From Pararheinheimera marina (lineage in GTDB: Bacteria; Pseudomonadota; Gammaproteobacteria; Enterobacterales; Alteromonadaceae), in NCBI RefSeq assembly GCF_042654345.1, contig NZ_JBHSGB010000001.1, forward strand, positions 310,001 to 374,000: a DNA stretch of 64,000 nt. Reading direction: 5' to 3'. A program made the translations under genes and the position numbers. The notes beneath the pieces are model-generated. The model saw nothing but the letters and a program-made list of their open reading frames with translations, searched no databases and was not told the DNA's origin. Within the stretch, counting starts at the first letter, position 1, and the number at the start of each line of letters is the position of its first letter. Of the stretch, positions 17,286-26,522 are shown piece after piece.

Positions 17286-19526
17286 ATGAAAACATGCAAA
17301 AAGTCGGTTCTGGCTCTGGGTATTCAAGCCAGCCTGTTTGCTGCTGCCATGGGTCTTTCTCCCGCGCTGATCGCGCAGGAAAGTGACAAAGACCAGGCAC
17401 AAGAAGAAGCGAAACTGGAACGTATTATGGTGACGGCGCAACGCCGGGTGCAAAGCACTCAGGAAGTGCCTATTTCTATTGCAACCTTAAGTGGCGAAAA
17501 ATTCGACGCCTTGTTTTCCGGTGGCGAAGACATTCAGGCGCTGGCGAATAAGATCCCTGGTTTGTATGCCGAATCGTCCAATGGCCGTGCCGCGCCACGT
17601 TTTTACATTCGTGGTTTAGGTAATACCGACTTTGATCTGGCCGCTTCTCAGCCGGTTTCCGTCATTATGGATGACGTAGTGATGGAAAACGTGATCCTGA
17701 AAAGCTTCCCGTTGTTTGACATCGCTCAGGCTGAAGTGATCCGTGGCCCACAAGGCACACTGTTTGGCCGTAACACTACGGCTGGCATGGTGAAATTCAC
17801 CACCGCCCGTCCTACTCAGGATTTCGAAGCTTATACCAAACTGGGCGTAGGCAACCTGGGCACGCTGAATTTCGAAGGCGCAGCCAGTGGCGGTTTAACC
17901 GACGAAATCTCAGCACGTTTATCTGTGATGAGCCAGAACCGTGACGACTACATCGACAACGGTTTTACCGGCGAAAAAGACTTCACCGGTGGTCATGAAG
18001 AAAAAGCCGCCCGTCTGCAACTGCAGTACGAATCTGGTGATTTCAAGGCCTTGTTAAACGTGCATGGCCGCGACCTGAACGGTACTTCATCTATTTTCCG
18101 CCGTAACGTGCTGACCAAAGGCAGCAATGAGCTGAATGAAAACTATGACCGCGATACTGTGTATTACGATGGTGGTGAAGGCAACTACCAGAAGTATGAG
18201 AACAATGGTGGTTCTTTAACGCTGGAATACGCCTTTAACGGCATGACATTAACCTCAGTAACCGCACAGGAAAATGCGGATGGCGGCGGTATCGGTGATA
18301 TCGATGGCGGCAATACCGCAGGCCCAGGCCAAAGCGTGGTGGACCCCGCCGTGACAGAAGACCAGTTAAATGACCTGAAACAATTTACTCAGGAAATTCG
18401 CTTAGCCAGCGACACCGACGGCCCAATGAACTGGCAGGTCGGGGCGTTTTACTTTGACTCCAGCTTTGGCGTCACCAGTATTGACGGCTTTTTCGGTGCC
18501 ACTTCTGTGTACCATGAAAACAAAAGCTGGGCTGTGTTTGGCCAAACCACTTATGACCTGAACGATCGCTGGGATGTCACCGCAGGTATCCGTTACACCT
18601 ACGATGAAAAAGATTTCTGGGTGGGTCAGCAGAACGTTGACGGCTTTGCCTTAGTAATTGGCGCTGCCTCTATCCAGGATTATGATCCAATCAATGTAGA
18701 TGACGATCAGGTCAGCTGGGAATTAGCGACCAACTACCGTCTGACGGATACAACCAGTGTCTATGCACGTATCGCCGAAGGTTTCCGCGCCCAGTCAATT
18801 CAGGGCCGTGACGTGGCCTTTGAAAAACCGGCTTCGGTTGCCGACTCAGAAACCATTACCTCATTTGAAGTGGGTGCCAAGTCCGACTTACTGGACGACT
18901 CATTACGTCTGAACGGAGCCTTGTTCTATTACACCATTGACGATATTCAGTTATCTGCCATTGGTGGTGAAACTCAGGGTAATCAGCTGATCAACGCCGA
19001 CAAAGGCGTGGGTTACGGTTTTGAACTGGACGCGGAATGGCGTGTCACCAAGAACCTGGTGCTTGGTGGTGGCTTCAGCTACAACAAGACTGAACTGAAA
19101 GATGCCGACCTGCTGGTAGCACCTTGTGGCTCAGACATGTGTACGCCAACAGATCCAGCCTCTGATGACTTAGTGCTGATTGACGGTAATCCTTTCCCGC
19201 AAGCACCAGAAACCATTGCAACAGTGAACGCCCGTTATGATATTCCGGTACCAAGCGGTGAAATCTACGTCTACACCGATGTGGCTTATCAGGGCAAAAC
19301 CAATCTGTTCCTGTATGAATCCGAAGAGTTCTACACAGATGGTAACTACGAAGCAGGCCTGCGCATTGGTTACCTCAATACCAATTTCGACTACGAAGTG
19401 GCACTGTTTGGTCGCAACATTACCAACCAGGACAACCTGAAAGGTGCAATCGACTTCGCGAACCTGACTGGTTTCGTCAATGAACCACGCATTTACGGTA
19501 TTGAGTTTAAGAAAAGCTTTTATTAA
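17286..19526 (+). CDS. TonB-dependent outer-membrane receptor
   Basis: 746-residue outer-membrane active transporter. Signal peptide to about residue 31 (MKTCKKSVLALGIQA..., cleavage near LIAQ), TonB-box-like LERIMVTAQRR (about 42-52), plug domain containing the VIRGPQGTLFGRNTTAG motif, then a beta-barrel ending in Phe-Tyr (EFKKSFY). I chose the ATG at 17286 because it gives the signal peptide. No Fur box is seen upstream and no transport genes adjoin. The plug resembles receptors of the iron-complex or carbohydrate/xenobiotic type; the substrate cannot be assigned. Confidence 0.92.
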   Translation: MKTCKKSVLALGIQASLFAAAMGLSPALIAQESDKDQAQEEAKLERIMVTAQRRVQSTQEVPISIATLSGEKFDALFSGGEDIQALANKIPGLYAESSNGRAAPRFYIRGLGNTDFDLAASQPVSVIMDDVVMENVILKSFPLFDIAQAEVIRGPQGTLFGRNTTAGMVKFTTARPTQDFEAYTKLGVGNLGTLNFEGAASGGLTDEISARLSVMSQNRDDYIDNGFTGEKDFTGGHEEKAARLQLQYESGDFKALLNVHGRDLNGTSSIFRRNVLTKGSNELNENYDRDTVYYDGGEGNYQKYENNGGSLTLEYAFNGMTLTSVTAQENADGGGIGDIDGGNTAGPGQSVVDPAVTEDQLNDLKQFTQEIRLASDTDGPMNWQVGAFYFDSSFGVTSIDGFFGATSVYHENKSWAVFGQTTYDLNDRWDVTAGIRYTYDEKDFWVGQQNVDGFALVIGAASIQDYDPINVDDDQVSWELATNYRLTDTTSVYARIAEGFRAQSIQGRDVAFEKPASVADSETITSFEVGAKSDLLDDSLRLNGALFYYTIDDIQLSAIGGETQGNQLINADKGVGYGFELDAEWRVTKNLVLGGGFSYNKTELKDADLLVAPCGSDMCTPTDPASDDLVLIDGNPFPQAPETIATVNARYDIPVPSGEIYVYTDVAYQGKTNLFLYESEEFYTDGNYEAGLRIGYLNTNFDYEVALFGRNITNQDNLKGAIDFANLTGFVNEPRIYGIEFKKSFY

Positions 19527-19542
19527 TGAGTAACGGCTAAAC

Positions 19543-19577
19543 AAAAGGGGCCTGTCTGTGACAGGCCCCTTTTTTAT
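19543..19577. terminator. Bidirectional terminator between the TonB receptor and ppc
   Basis: GGGGCCTGT (19547-19555) and ACAGGCCCC (19561-19569) form a perfect 9-bp stem flanked by AAAA on the left and TTTTTTT on the right. It can serve both convergent genes. Confidence 0.88.
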
Positions 19578-19591
19578 TCTAAGTTCAGTGG

Positions 19592-22222
19592 CTAACCTGA
19601 ATTGCGCATACCGGCCGCAATACCGGCAATAGTCACCATCAGGGCCCGTTTAATACTGTCGTTGACGGTTTCAGGTGCATGCCGCACCCTGTCCAGCAGT
19701 TCTACCTGCAAAATATGCAACGGGTCGACATAGGTATTACGCAGCATAATGGATTCACGTATCCAGGCTTCGTTTGCCATCAACGTGTCGCTGTGGATCA
19801 ACTGTAGCAGCAGGTTTTTGTCGGCTTCCAGCTGCGAGCGCAATTGCAGGCCTAAGGGCAACAAGGCTTCAGGCACCAGTTTCTCATCGTAATAGGCGGC
19901 AATTTCCGGGTCCGCTTTTAAATAGACCATTTCCAGCATCGACAAGCGGGTGGCGAAAAACGGCCATTGCGCCCGCATCTGCTGCAGCACCTCGGTTTTC
20001 CCGGCGTCGACCACCGCGGCCAGTGCACTGCCAGCACCCAGCCAGGCTGGCAACATCAGACGGTTCTGCGACCAGGCAAAGATCCAGGGAATAGCCCGTA
20101 AGCTCTCTACGCCCCCATTCGGGTTACGCTTCGGTGGGCGACTGCCCAGCGGTAACTGGCCTAATTCCAGCTCTGGAGTAGCAGCACGGAAATAAGGCAC
20201 GAAATCAGGGTGTTGCCGTACAATGGCACGGTAAGCCTGGCAGGAAATATCCGACAGCTGCTGCATCAGCTCGCGCCAGCTTTGCTGCGGTACCGGCGGA
20301 GGTAACAATAGCCCTTCCAGCACGGCGCTGGCGTAAAGCGCCAGACTGCGCTGAGCCAGACCGCTTAAACCGAACTTAAAGCGGATCATCTCCCCTTGCT
20401 CTGTGACCCGCAGGCCACCCACCAAAGAACCTGGCGGCTGCGACAAAATGGCCGCATGAGCCGGGCCGCCGCCGCGGCCGATCGTACCGCCACGGCCATG
20501 GAACAGGGTCAGCTGTACCTGAGCTTCCTGGCAAATCTGTACCAGAGCTTCCTGCGCGCTGTACTGCGCCCAGGCGGCGGCAAAAGCGCCAGCGTCTTTA
20601 GCCGAATCGGAATAGCCGATCATCACTTCCTGTTTGCCCTGAATGTAACCACGGTACCAGTCTATGGCCAGCAGCTTACGGATACAGTCCGGTGCGTTGG
20701 TCAGGTCAGCCAGAGTTTCAAACAACGGAGCCACCCGCATCGGGAAGCTGATGCCGGCTTCTTTCAGTAGTAGCTGCACTGCCAGCACATCGGACGGCTT
20801 ACCAGCCATCGAAATCACATAAGTAGACAGTGCTTCTGGGCCATGCCGGGCCACGATATCGCAGGTATCCAGCACCTCTTTAACTTCCGGGCTCGGCTGC
20901 CAGTTGCGCGGGAATAACGGGCGTTTGCTGGCCAGCTCATTGAGCAGAAACGCCTGACGGCTGCTTTCATCCCAATCGGCGTAATCGCCAATGCCAAGAT
21001 AACGGGTAAATTCGCTGAACACCTGGGTATGGCGGCCCGATTCCTGCCGCACATCCAGTTTTAACAAGGTCAGGCCAAAGGCATAAGCGCGACGTATGGT
21101 GTCACGCAGCAAGCCATTGGCAATCACCTGCATTTTGCAGTCAAGCAAGGACTGATAACACAGCAGCAGCGGATCCAGCAGTTGCTGGTTGTCCCAGATT
21201 AAGTCATCCGGACGCTGCAGCCGGTCGTGTTTCAGCGCTTCGCTGAGCCAGTCGCGGGTATGGATCAGTTGTTGCCGCACATCTTTAAGCAAGCGGCGGT
21301 ACGGCTCAGAGTCGTCACCTACCTGGGCGCGCAAAGCCGCATTGGCCTGGCTCATCGACAACTCATTGGCGAGGATGTCCAAATCGCGGCTGAATAAATC
21401 TGCGGCTTTCCAACGGCTGAGTAATAACACTTGTCGGGTCACTTTCGCCGTGACAAAAGGGTTACCGTCGCGGTCACCGCCCATCCAGGATGAAAAACGC
21501 ACAGGCGCCGCATCCAGCGGCAAACCATGGCCGAGCACAGGTTGCAGCTCCTGCTCCAGTTCGCGGATAAAAGCCGGTACCGCTTGCCATAACGAGGTTT
21601 CGATTACGGCAAAACCGGACTTGGCTTCGTCCACCGGCGTCGGGCGTTGCTCGCGGATTTCGTTGGTATGCCAGGCCTGGGTAATAAGTTCCGACAAACG
21701 GGTTTCCACTGCCTGACGTTCAGCAGGCAATAAATCCTGCTCCAGTTGCGCCAGCGCCCCAGCAATTTCGGTCAGTTTATGGATCAGGGTACGACGGGTC
21801 ACTTCGGTCGGGTGCGCAGTCAGCACCAGCTCAATCGACAGGTCTTTCACTGCCGCTTCGATTTTGGCTTTGTCGACTTGCTGCTGTTGCAACAAGCCAA
21901 GCAGTTCCTGAATAGGCTGCGGCTTTTCGATGGTCAACCGGCCAGCTCTGCTGATGGTGTGGTGTTGTTCAGCCAGGTTCGCCAGATTAAGAAACTGAGC
22001 AAAAGCCCGGGCCACCGGCAGAATTTCTTCATCGGTCAGATTCGCCAGTATTTGTTTCAGCTGCTGATCCTGCAACTGAGTGCCCTGGCGGGCCTGTTTC
22101 GCTAACGCTCTAATTTGCTCGATTCGCTCCAGAACCGAATCACCCAGCTGATTGCGGATGGTGTCACCCAGCTGGGTGCCCAACAAACCGACATTTGCCC
22201 TCAAGGCAGCATATTCCGACAT
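19592..22222 (-). CDS. ppc: Phosphoenolpyruvate carboxylase
   Basis: Anaplerotic enzyme carboxylating PEP to oxaloacetate, 876 residues, near E. coli Ppc (883). The ATG at 22222 (MSEYAALRANVG) has GAGGAG upstream; a frame to 22243 adds seven residues. Catalytic signatures are intact: LTAHPTEVTRR (catalytic His), SWMGGDRDGNPFVT, EVMIGYSDSAKDAG (catalytic Lys region), the FHGRGGTIGRGGGP loop and the C-terminal MRNSG. It is a single gene with its own terminator. Confidence 0.98.
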   Translation of the reverse strand: MSEYAALRANVGLLGTQLGDTIRNQLGDSVLERIEQIRALAKQARQGTQLQDQQLKQILANLTDEEILPVARAFAQFLNLANLAEQHHTISRAGRLTIEKPQPIQELLGLLQQQQVDKAKIEAAVKDLSIELVLTAHPTEVTRRTLIHKLTEIAGALAQLEQDLLPAERQAVETRLSELITQAWHTNEIREQRPTPVDEAKSGFAVIETSLWQAVPAFIRELEQELQPVLGHGLPLDAAPVRFSSWMGGDRDGNPFVTAKVTRQVLLLSRWKAADLFSRDLDILANELSMSQANAALRAQVGDDSEPYRRLLKDVRQQLIHTRDWLSEALKHDRLQRPDDLIWDNQQLLDPLLLCYQSLLDCKMQVIANGLLRDTIRRAYAFGLTLLKLDVRQESGRHTQVFSEFTRYLGIGDYADWDESSRQAFLLNELASKRPLFPRNWQPSPEVKEVLDTCDIVARHGPEALSTYVISMAGKPSDVLAVQLLLKEAGISFPMRVAPLFETLADLTNAPDCIRKLLAIDWYRGYIQGKQEVMIGYSDSAKDAGAFAAAWAQYSAQEALVQICQEAQVQLTLFHGRGGTIGRGGGPAHAAILSQPPGSLVGGLRVTEQGEMIRFKFGLSGLAQRSLALYASAVLEGLLLPPPVPQQSWRELMQQLSDISCQAYRAIVRQHPDFVPYFRAATPELELGQLPLGSRPPKRNPNGGVESLRAIPWIFAWSQNRLMLPAWLGAGSALAAVVDAGKTEVLQQMRAQWPFFATRLSMLEMVYLKADPEIAAYYDEKLVPEALLPLGLQLRSQLEADKNLLLQLIHSDTLMANEAWIRESIMLRNTYVDPLHILQVELLDRVRHAPETVNDSIKRALMVTIAGIAAGMRNSG

Positions 22223-22379
22223 ATCCCACTCTCCTCGTTCCACTGCCTGTCGTGATTTTTTGTGCTTTTCTGCGTTGTTATCTCAACCCTAACTGGGAAA
22301 ATAAAAGTACTCAACACTGATAGATTACAAAATCGCCAACAAAATGGAAGTTTAGAAGTCTGGAAATCCGAAAATAATT

Positions 22380-23132
22380 TTACGGCAGTGCGGTTAGTTG
22401 CATGCTGCCCAGCTGCTGATAGTCAATCTGCACTGGGGTTGCCGCCGGAACAGACCAGACACCGGCATAAGAACCGGTGATCACCGCCTGGCCTTGAAAC
22501 AAGCCAATTCCAAGCTGCGACAACTGATTGACCAGCCAGTACAGCGGGGCTTTGGCATCTGCATTTGGGTGTTTGCCAACAAACTGCTGTGGCGCCTGGC
22601 CTTCAACTCTGAGGGTCAACACCACTTCGGCCGGTGAGGCTGTCACTTCCGGGCCTAAATACAGCCCTTGGTTAAACAAGCCTGCGGCCAGGTTATCCAG
22701 AAACTCCGCGCCAGCATCACTGGCATAAGGCCGGATAATCAGCTCCAGTGCCAGCTGCACTTTGCCAATAGCGGCATCAATCTCTTGTTCGCTGTAAGGC
22801 TCATCCCGCGCTGGCAAATCCTGCCCCAGCACAAAGGCAAATTCAGGTTCAATGCTGTAATCGCTGGCTGGCCATTCAAAGCTGCACTTCGGCCCTTTTT
22901 GCAAACGGCCAATAGGTGCCATCACCCAGCCTTTTTCGGACGGTAAACCCGCCTTCCAGCCCCAGACCGGCTGCTTAAGTTGTTGCAGCAACTCCTGTTG
23001 AATCAACACAGCGTCCAATGACGTGCCGGGCCGTAAGTCGTCGGTTAGCAGTGGGGCTTGTTGCTGGTTTTTACGGTAATTGGCCAGAACGGCAGCGGCC
23101 TGCTGCGTTAAGGTTGGGTGTGGCTGCGACAT
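22380..23132 (-). CDS. 2-keto-4-pentenoate hydratase-like protein (FAH superfamily)
   Basis: 250-residue protein resembling MhpD/HpaH hydratases, which add water to 2-oxo-pentenoate-type products of aromatic meta-cleavage. It shows VWGWKAGLPSEKGW and the metal-ligand motif IEPEFAFVLG (ExE). I prefer the ATG at 23132 (MSQPHPTLT); another in-frame ATG at 23195 adds 21 residues. No other aromatic-degradation genes adjoin, so the natural substrate is open; 4-oxalocrotonate decarboxylase relatives share the fold. Confidence 0.8.
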   Translation of the reverse strand: MSQPHPTLTQQAAAVLANYRKNQQQAPLLTDDLRPGTSLDAVLIQQELLQQLKQPVWGWKAGLPSEKGWVMAPIGRLQKGPKCSFEWPASDYSIEPEFAFVLGQDLPARDEPYSEQEIDAAIGKVQLALELIIRPYASDAGAEFLDNLAAGLFNQGLYLGPEVTASPAEVVLTLRVEGQAPQQFVGKHPNADAKAPLYWLVNQLSQLGIGLFQGQAVITGSYAGVWSVPAATPVQIDYQQLGSMQLTALP

Positions 23133-23282
23133 AGCTAGGTACTCACTCACTGCGGGATGGTCTGAAATTAAACGGTAATTTGTCGGAAAAGTCACTCTCG
23201 TTTCGTCGGCAAGCTTGTGGTCACCAAATGACTATCGCCATGATTGACAATATCAGGCCAGCCCATTATTTTGGCTGCCATT

Positions 23283-23356
23283 GCGGGTGTCGTATAATGG
23301 TAATACCCCAGCTTCCCAAGCTGGTGCCGTGGGTTCGATTCCCATCACCCGCTCCA
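23283..23356 (+). tRNA. tRNA-Gly (CCC anticodon)
   Basis: 74-base tRNA with encoded CCA. The acceptor stem GCGGGTG pairs with CACCCGC (23346-23352), the discriminator is T and CCA is 23354-23356. The anticodon arm CAGC-TTCCCAA-GCTG places CCC at the anticodon. The T arm has GGTTCGATTCC. It stands alone, not in a tRNA cluster, and is followed by a terminator-like hairpin. Confidence 0.95.
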
Positions 23357-23394
23357 GTTTTGTGTCTCACAGGCGCCAGGCCTGGACCCAGACA

Positions 23395-23422
23395 GAAAAA
23401 AAGCGCCTGAAGGCGCTTTTTT
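23395..23422. terminator. Bidirectional terminator between tRNA-Gly and bfr
   Basis: AGCGCC (23402-23407) and GGCGCT (23412-23417) form a 6-bp stem with flanking A and T runs on both sides. It can end the tRNA transcript on the plus strand and the bacterioferritin operon on the minus strand. Confidence 0.82.
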
Positions 23423-23427
23423 GCATC

Positions 23428-23895
23428 TTACATCTGCGATTGCAGGTAGTTGGGTAAGCCAATCAGCTTAACCAGTCGCAGTTGCTGCTCCAGCCAATGG
23501 GCATGGTCGTTTTCGGTATCGTCCAACAAGGTCATCAGCATATCGCGGGTGACATAATCCTGCTGCTGCTCACACAGGGCTATAGTCTTTTTCAGCAACG
23601 CACCTACTGTGTATTCGACGTTTAAATCATTTTGCAGCATGCCAGGTACATCCTGACCAACCTGCAACGGGTCTCGTTTGGTCAGGTCTGGCGTGCCTTC
23701 TAAAAACAGAATGCGTTCAATCAAGGCGGACGCATGGGCTTTTTCGTCCGTCACTTCGTGATCAATGCGCTCAAACAGCTTATTCAGGCCCCAGTCGTGG
23801 TACATACGGGAATGAATAAAGTACTGGTCCATCGCAGTCAGTTCGTTGGCTAACAGCTCGTTTAACGCAGCGATGATTTGTGGTTGGCCTTTCAT
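23428..23895 (-). CDS. bfr: Bacterioferritin, ferroxidase-competent (alpha-type) subunit
   Basis: 155-residue four-helix iron-storage subunit. With E. coli Bfr numbering the di-iron ligands are kept: E18, E51, H54, E94, and E128/H131 (family E127/H130, shifted by one). The heme-ligand Met52 is Lys here. This is the pattern of alpha subunits in two-gene bacterioferritins, which oxidise iron but cannot ligate heme alone. The ATG at 23895 has GGAG upstream and lies 1 base after the stop of the partner gene. Confidence 0.93.
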   Translation of the reverse strand: MKGQPQIIAALNELLANELTAMDQYFIHSRMYHDWGLNKLFERIDHEVTDEKAHASALIERILFLEGTPDLTKRDPLQVGQDVPGMLQNDLNVEYTVGALLKKTIALCEQQQDYVTRDMLMTLLDDTENDHAHWLEQQLRLVKLIGLPNYLQSQM

Positions 23896-23896
23896 C

Positions 23897-24373
23897 TTAA
23901 TCTCCTGACCCAATTTGAGTTTGCAGGTAGTTTTCCAGGCCTACCAGTTGAATTTGTTGCTGCTGGGTGTCAATCCAGTCGACGTGTTCTTCTTCATACT
24001 CCAGAATTTCCTGCAGCAGTTCACGGCTGACATAATCCTGCTGTTGCTCACACAGCTTGATGGCGTCACGCAGTAAAGGCAACTGGTCGTTCTGAAACGC
24101 CAGGTCACACTGCAACATTTCTTCGGTGTCTTCACCAATACGCAACTTGCCAAGCGCCTGCAGGTTGGGTAGGCCTTCCAGGAACAGGATACGTTCGATC
24201 AGTTCGTCGGCCTGCTTCATGTCTTTGATCGACTTCTTGTAACAGACGTTGTTTAACTGAGCCAAACCCCAGTTTTTATAGATACGGGCATGCAAAAAGT
24301 ACTGGTTAATGGACGTCAGTTCACTGGTCAGTACTTCGTTCAGTTTGGCAAGCACCAAAGGTTGGCCTTTCAT
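23897..24373 (-). CDS. bfr: Bacterioferritin, heme-binding (beta-type) subunit
   Basis: 158-residue bacterioferritin with Met52, the heme ligand, in IKDMKQADELIER. Its ferroxidase site is broken: position 51 is Asp, 54 is Gln and 94 is Gln, while E18, E127 and H130 remain. This is the complement of the downstream alpha-type subunit, so a mixed 24-mer with separate iron-oxidising and heme-bearing subunits is likely, as described for Pseudomonas. The start is the ATG at 24373; a longer frame to 24406 adds 11 unrelated residues. No bfd gene adjoins. Confidence 0.93.
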   Translation of the reverse strand: MKGQPLVLAKLNEVLTSELTSINQYFLHARIYKNWGLAQLNNVCYKKSIKDMKQADELIERILFLEGLPNLQALGKLRIGEDTEEMLQCDLAFQNDQLPLLRDAIKLCEQQQDYVSRELLQEILEYEEEHVDWIDTQQQQIQLVGLENYLQTQIGSGD

Positions 24374-24550
24374 CACAGGATCCTGAGTTTCAATTAATTG
24401 CAGCAATTTTAGCCTGAATCAAAATTAAATCAACCAAAACAAATGAAAAAAATTAATAAAATCAACAACATGCAATTGATAACGCTTCGCTTTAAGACCA
24501 GAATTCTTGCTAAGCTTTTGCCGGGCAGCCATCTGCGGCCTTTGTGTGGT

Positions 24551-24578
24551 TTGGCTGCAGGGCAAAACTGGGTATACT
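24551..24578 (+). promoter_or_regulatory. Candidate sigma-70 promoter
   Basis: TTGGCT (24551-24556) and TATACT (24573-24578) are separated by 16 bases and lie 31 bases before the ATG of the membrane protein gene at 24610. Confidence 0.5.
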
Positions 24579-24609
24579 CGGCGGCATCTAACTTGCGGAG
24601 CTGTTGTGT

Positions 24610-25305
24610 ATGTCTGCCTCTACCCCGAAGAAATCACCGGGTTTTCTGCTGAATTTAGTCTTTAACATCATCATTCCGACACTGGTCCTGAGCAAACTCA
24701 GTGAAGAGCATCTGCTGGGGCCCGTGTGGGCTTTAGTGGCGGCTTTGGCCTTCCCAGTCTGTTTTGGTTTGTATGAGCTGAAGCAAAGCCAGAAAGTGAA
24801 TCTGTTATCGGTGTTGGGTATTGTCAGTGTGTTGCTGACCGGCGGTATCAGCTTACTGCAGCTGGACCCCGCTTATATCGCCATTAAAGAAGCTGCAGTC
24901 CCCGGGTTAATTGCGCTGGCGGTGTTTTTCAGCCAGTTCACTAAGTACCCGCTGGTGAAGAAAATCCTGCTCAATGATGAACTGCTGGACCTGAGCAAAT
25001 TACAACAGAGCCTGCAGCAGAAAAATGCAGTTGCTTTGTTTGAGCAAAAACTACGGCACTGCGCTTATCTGGTCAGCGCCACTTTTGTGTTGTCGTCCGT
25101 GCTGAATTACGGCCTGGCCAAATACCTGCTGGTCAGCCAGCCAGGCACACCAGCCTTTAACGAAGAGCTGGCACAAATGACCGCGCTGAGTTACCCGGTT
25201 ATTGCTTTGCCTTCAATGCTGATGTTGATGGTGGCGATTTTTTACCTGTTTTACCAAATTGGCAAAGTGACAGGCGAATCGGTAGAAAACTTTTTACGCC
25301 AGTAG
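24610..25305 (+). CDS. VC0807-like multi-pass membrane protein
   Basis: 231-residue hydrophobic protein with about six membrane segments (roughly 13-30, 35-50, 60-78, 92-108, 146-165, 195-220). The N-terminal pattern (LNLVFNIIIPTLVLSKLSEEHLLGP, LYELKQSQKVNLLSVLGIVSVLLTGGISLL) resembles the VC0807 family, which is related to septation protein A-like membrane proteins. Function is unknown. The ATG at 24610 has GGAG 9 bases upstream; a TTG two codons earlier is less likely. Its end overlaps the convergent metC by 12 bases. Confidence 0.75.
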   Translation: MSASTPKKSPGFLLNLVFNIIIPTLVLSKLSEEHLLGPVWALVAALAFPVCFGLYELKQSQKVNLLSVLGIVSVLLTGGISLLQLDPAYIAIKEAAVPGLIALAVFFSQFTKYPLVKKILLNDELLDLSKLQQSLQQKNAVALFEQKLRHCAYLVSATFVLSSVLNYGLAKYLLVSQPGTPAFNEELAQMTALSYPVIALPSMLMLMVAIFYLFYQIGKVTGESVENFLRQ

Positions 25306-26472
25306 CAGCGGCTGCATACGCTGATAAGCGGCGGCTAAATCGGCAATTAAATCATCCGGATCTTCCAGGCCAATATGCAGCCGCAGCAGCGGGCCTGCGT
25401 AAGGCCAGTGGCTTGCGGTACGCAGTTTTTGAATACTTAGGTTTGGAATAATCAGGCTTTCAAAGCCGCCCCACGAAAAACCCATTTTGAAGTGCGCCAT
25501 GCCTTCGATAAAGGCCTGCACCGCTTTCGCGTCGCCTTGTTTCAGCACAAAAGAGAACAGACCATTGCTGCCGGTAAAGTCACGCTTGAATATGTCGTGA
25601 CCTGGGTTGCCCGGCAACGCCGGGTGGCGCACCGTTTCCACCCAATCCTGATGCGCTAACCAGTTGGCCACCTTCAGCGCATTGGCCTGATGTTGCTCCA
25701 GCCTGATTTTTAACGTGCGCAGACCACGGCTCGCCAGATAGGCATCGTCGGCCGAAGCACAGTAGCCCATCAGGTAACTCTGCTCACGCAATTGTGGCCA
25801 GTACTGAGAATTGGCGGTGGCAATACCCAGCATGGCATCCGAATGGCCCACAATGTATTTGGTCGCGGACTGAATACAGATATCTATCCCGAGGGCATAG
25901 GCATCCAGTAACAAAGGCGTGCCCCAGGTGTTGTCCAGCAGCAGGCAAATGCCCTGCGCTTTGGCCACCGCCGCTATGGCCGGAATATCCTGCACTTCCA
26001 TGGTCAGTGAGCCAGGTGACTCCAGAAAAATTGCTTTGGTGTTGGGCCGGATCAGATCCGCGATGGCGGCGCCCAACAAAGGGTCATAGTAGGTGGTTTC
26101 AATGCCAAGGCCAGCCAGCAGCTTGTCGCAAATAGCCCGGGTCGGTTCGTAAGCAGTATCCACCATCAGCAAGTGGTCGCCTTGCTTCAGCACGGTCAGC
26201 AGAGCCGCGTTAATAGCTGCAGCTCCGCAAGGGTATAACGCACAGCCTGCCGAGCCTTCCAGCTCACAAATGGCTTCTTGCAGTGCAAAGTGAGTAGCGG
26301 TGCCGCGACGACCATAATACGGCACGCGGTCGCCCCGCTTGGCGGTGGCATGTTTCAGCTCGTCCATGGTGTCAAACACAATAGTAGAAGCCCGGACTAC
26401 CGGGGGGTTGACCGCAGACCCGGTCCATTCTTTGCCACGGCCGGCGTGGATCAGTTGCGTTGCTTTTCTCAT
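25294..26472 (-). CDS. metC: Cystathionine beta-lyase
   Basis: PLP enzyme cleaving cystathionine to homocysteine in methionine synthesis, 392 residues. The PLP lysine is in SATKYIVGHSD; LLLDNTWGTPLL carries the PLP-ring Asp; YYGRRGTATHFALQ is the N-terminal cofactor-contact segment. The SWGGFESL motif near the C-terminus separates MetC from gamma-synthases. A MetJ-type operator lies 9 bases upstream of the start, giving independent support for a methionine role. Confidence 0.96.
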   Translation of the reverse strand: MRKATQLIHAGRGKEWTGSAVNPPVVRASTIVFDTMDELKHATAKRGDRVPYYGRRGTATHFALQEAICELEGSAGCALYPCGAAAINAALLTVLKQGDHLLMVDTAYEPTRAICDKLLAGLGIETTYYDPLLGAAIADLIRPNTKAIFLESPGSLTMEVQDIPAIAAVAKAQGICLLLDNTWGTPLLLDAYALGIDICIQSATKYIVGHSDAMLGIATANSQYWPQLREQSYLMGYCASADDAYLASRGLRTLKIRLEQHQANALKVANWLAHQDWVETVRHPALPGNPGHDIFKRDFTGSNGLFSFVLKQGDAKAVQAFIEGMAHFKMGFSWGGFESLIIPNLSIQKLRTASHWPYAGPLLRLHIGLEDPDDLIADLAAAYQRMQPLLLA

Positions 26473-26480
26473 GGAAAACC

Positions 26481-26500
26481 TCAGACATCCAGATGTCTGA
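26481..26500. promoter_or_regulatory. MetJ operator (tandem met boxes) upstream of metC
   Basis: Two adjoining 8-mers, AGACATCC (26483-26490) and AGATGTCT (26491-26498), match the met-box consensus AGACGTCT at 6 and 7 of 8 bases by hand count. The whole is a perfect palindrome with 9-base arms, TCAGACATC and GATGTCTGA, around CA. It predicts repression of metC by MetJ with S-adenosylmethionine. Confidence 0.85.
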
Positions 26501-26522
26501 TTAAGTTACCTGATTTCGTTAA

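Noticed and set aside
23180..23410. 76-codon frame across the tRNA
   Set aside because: It reads through tRNA-Gly, which explains the conserved bases.
24443..24652. 69-codon frame before the VC0807-like gene
   Set aside because: It contains the candidate promoter and ribosome site of the next gene and has no recognisable features.
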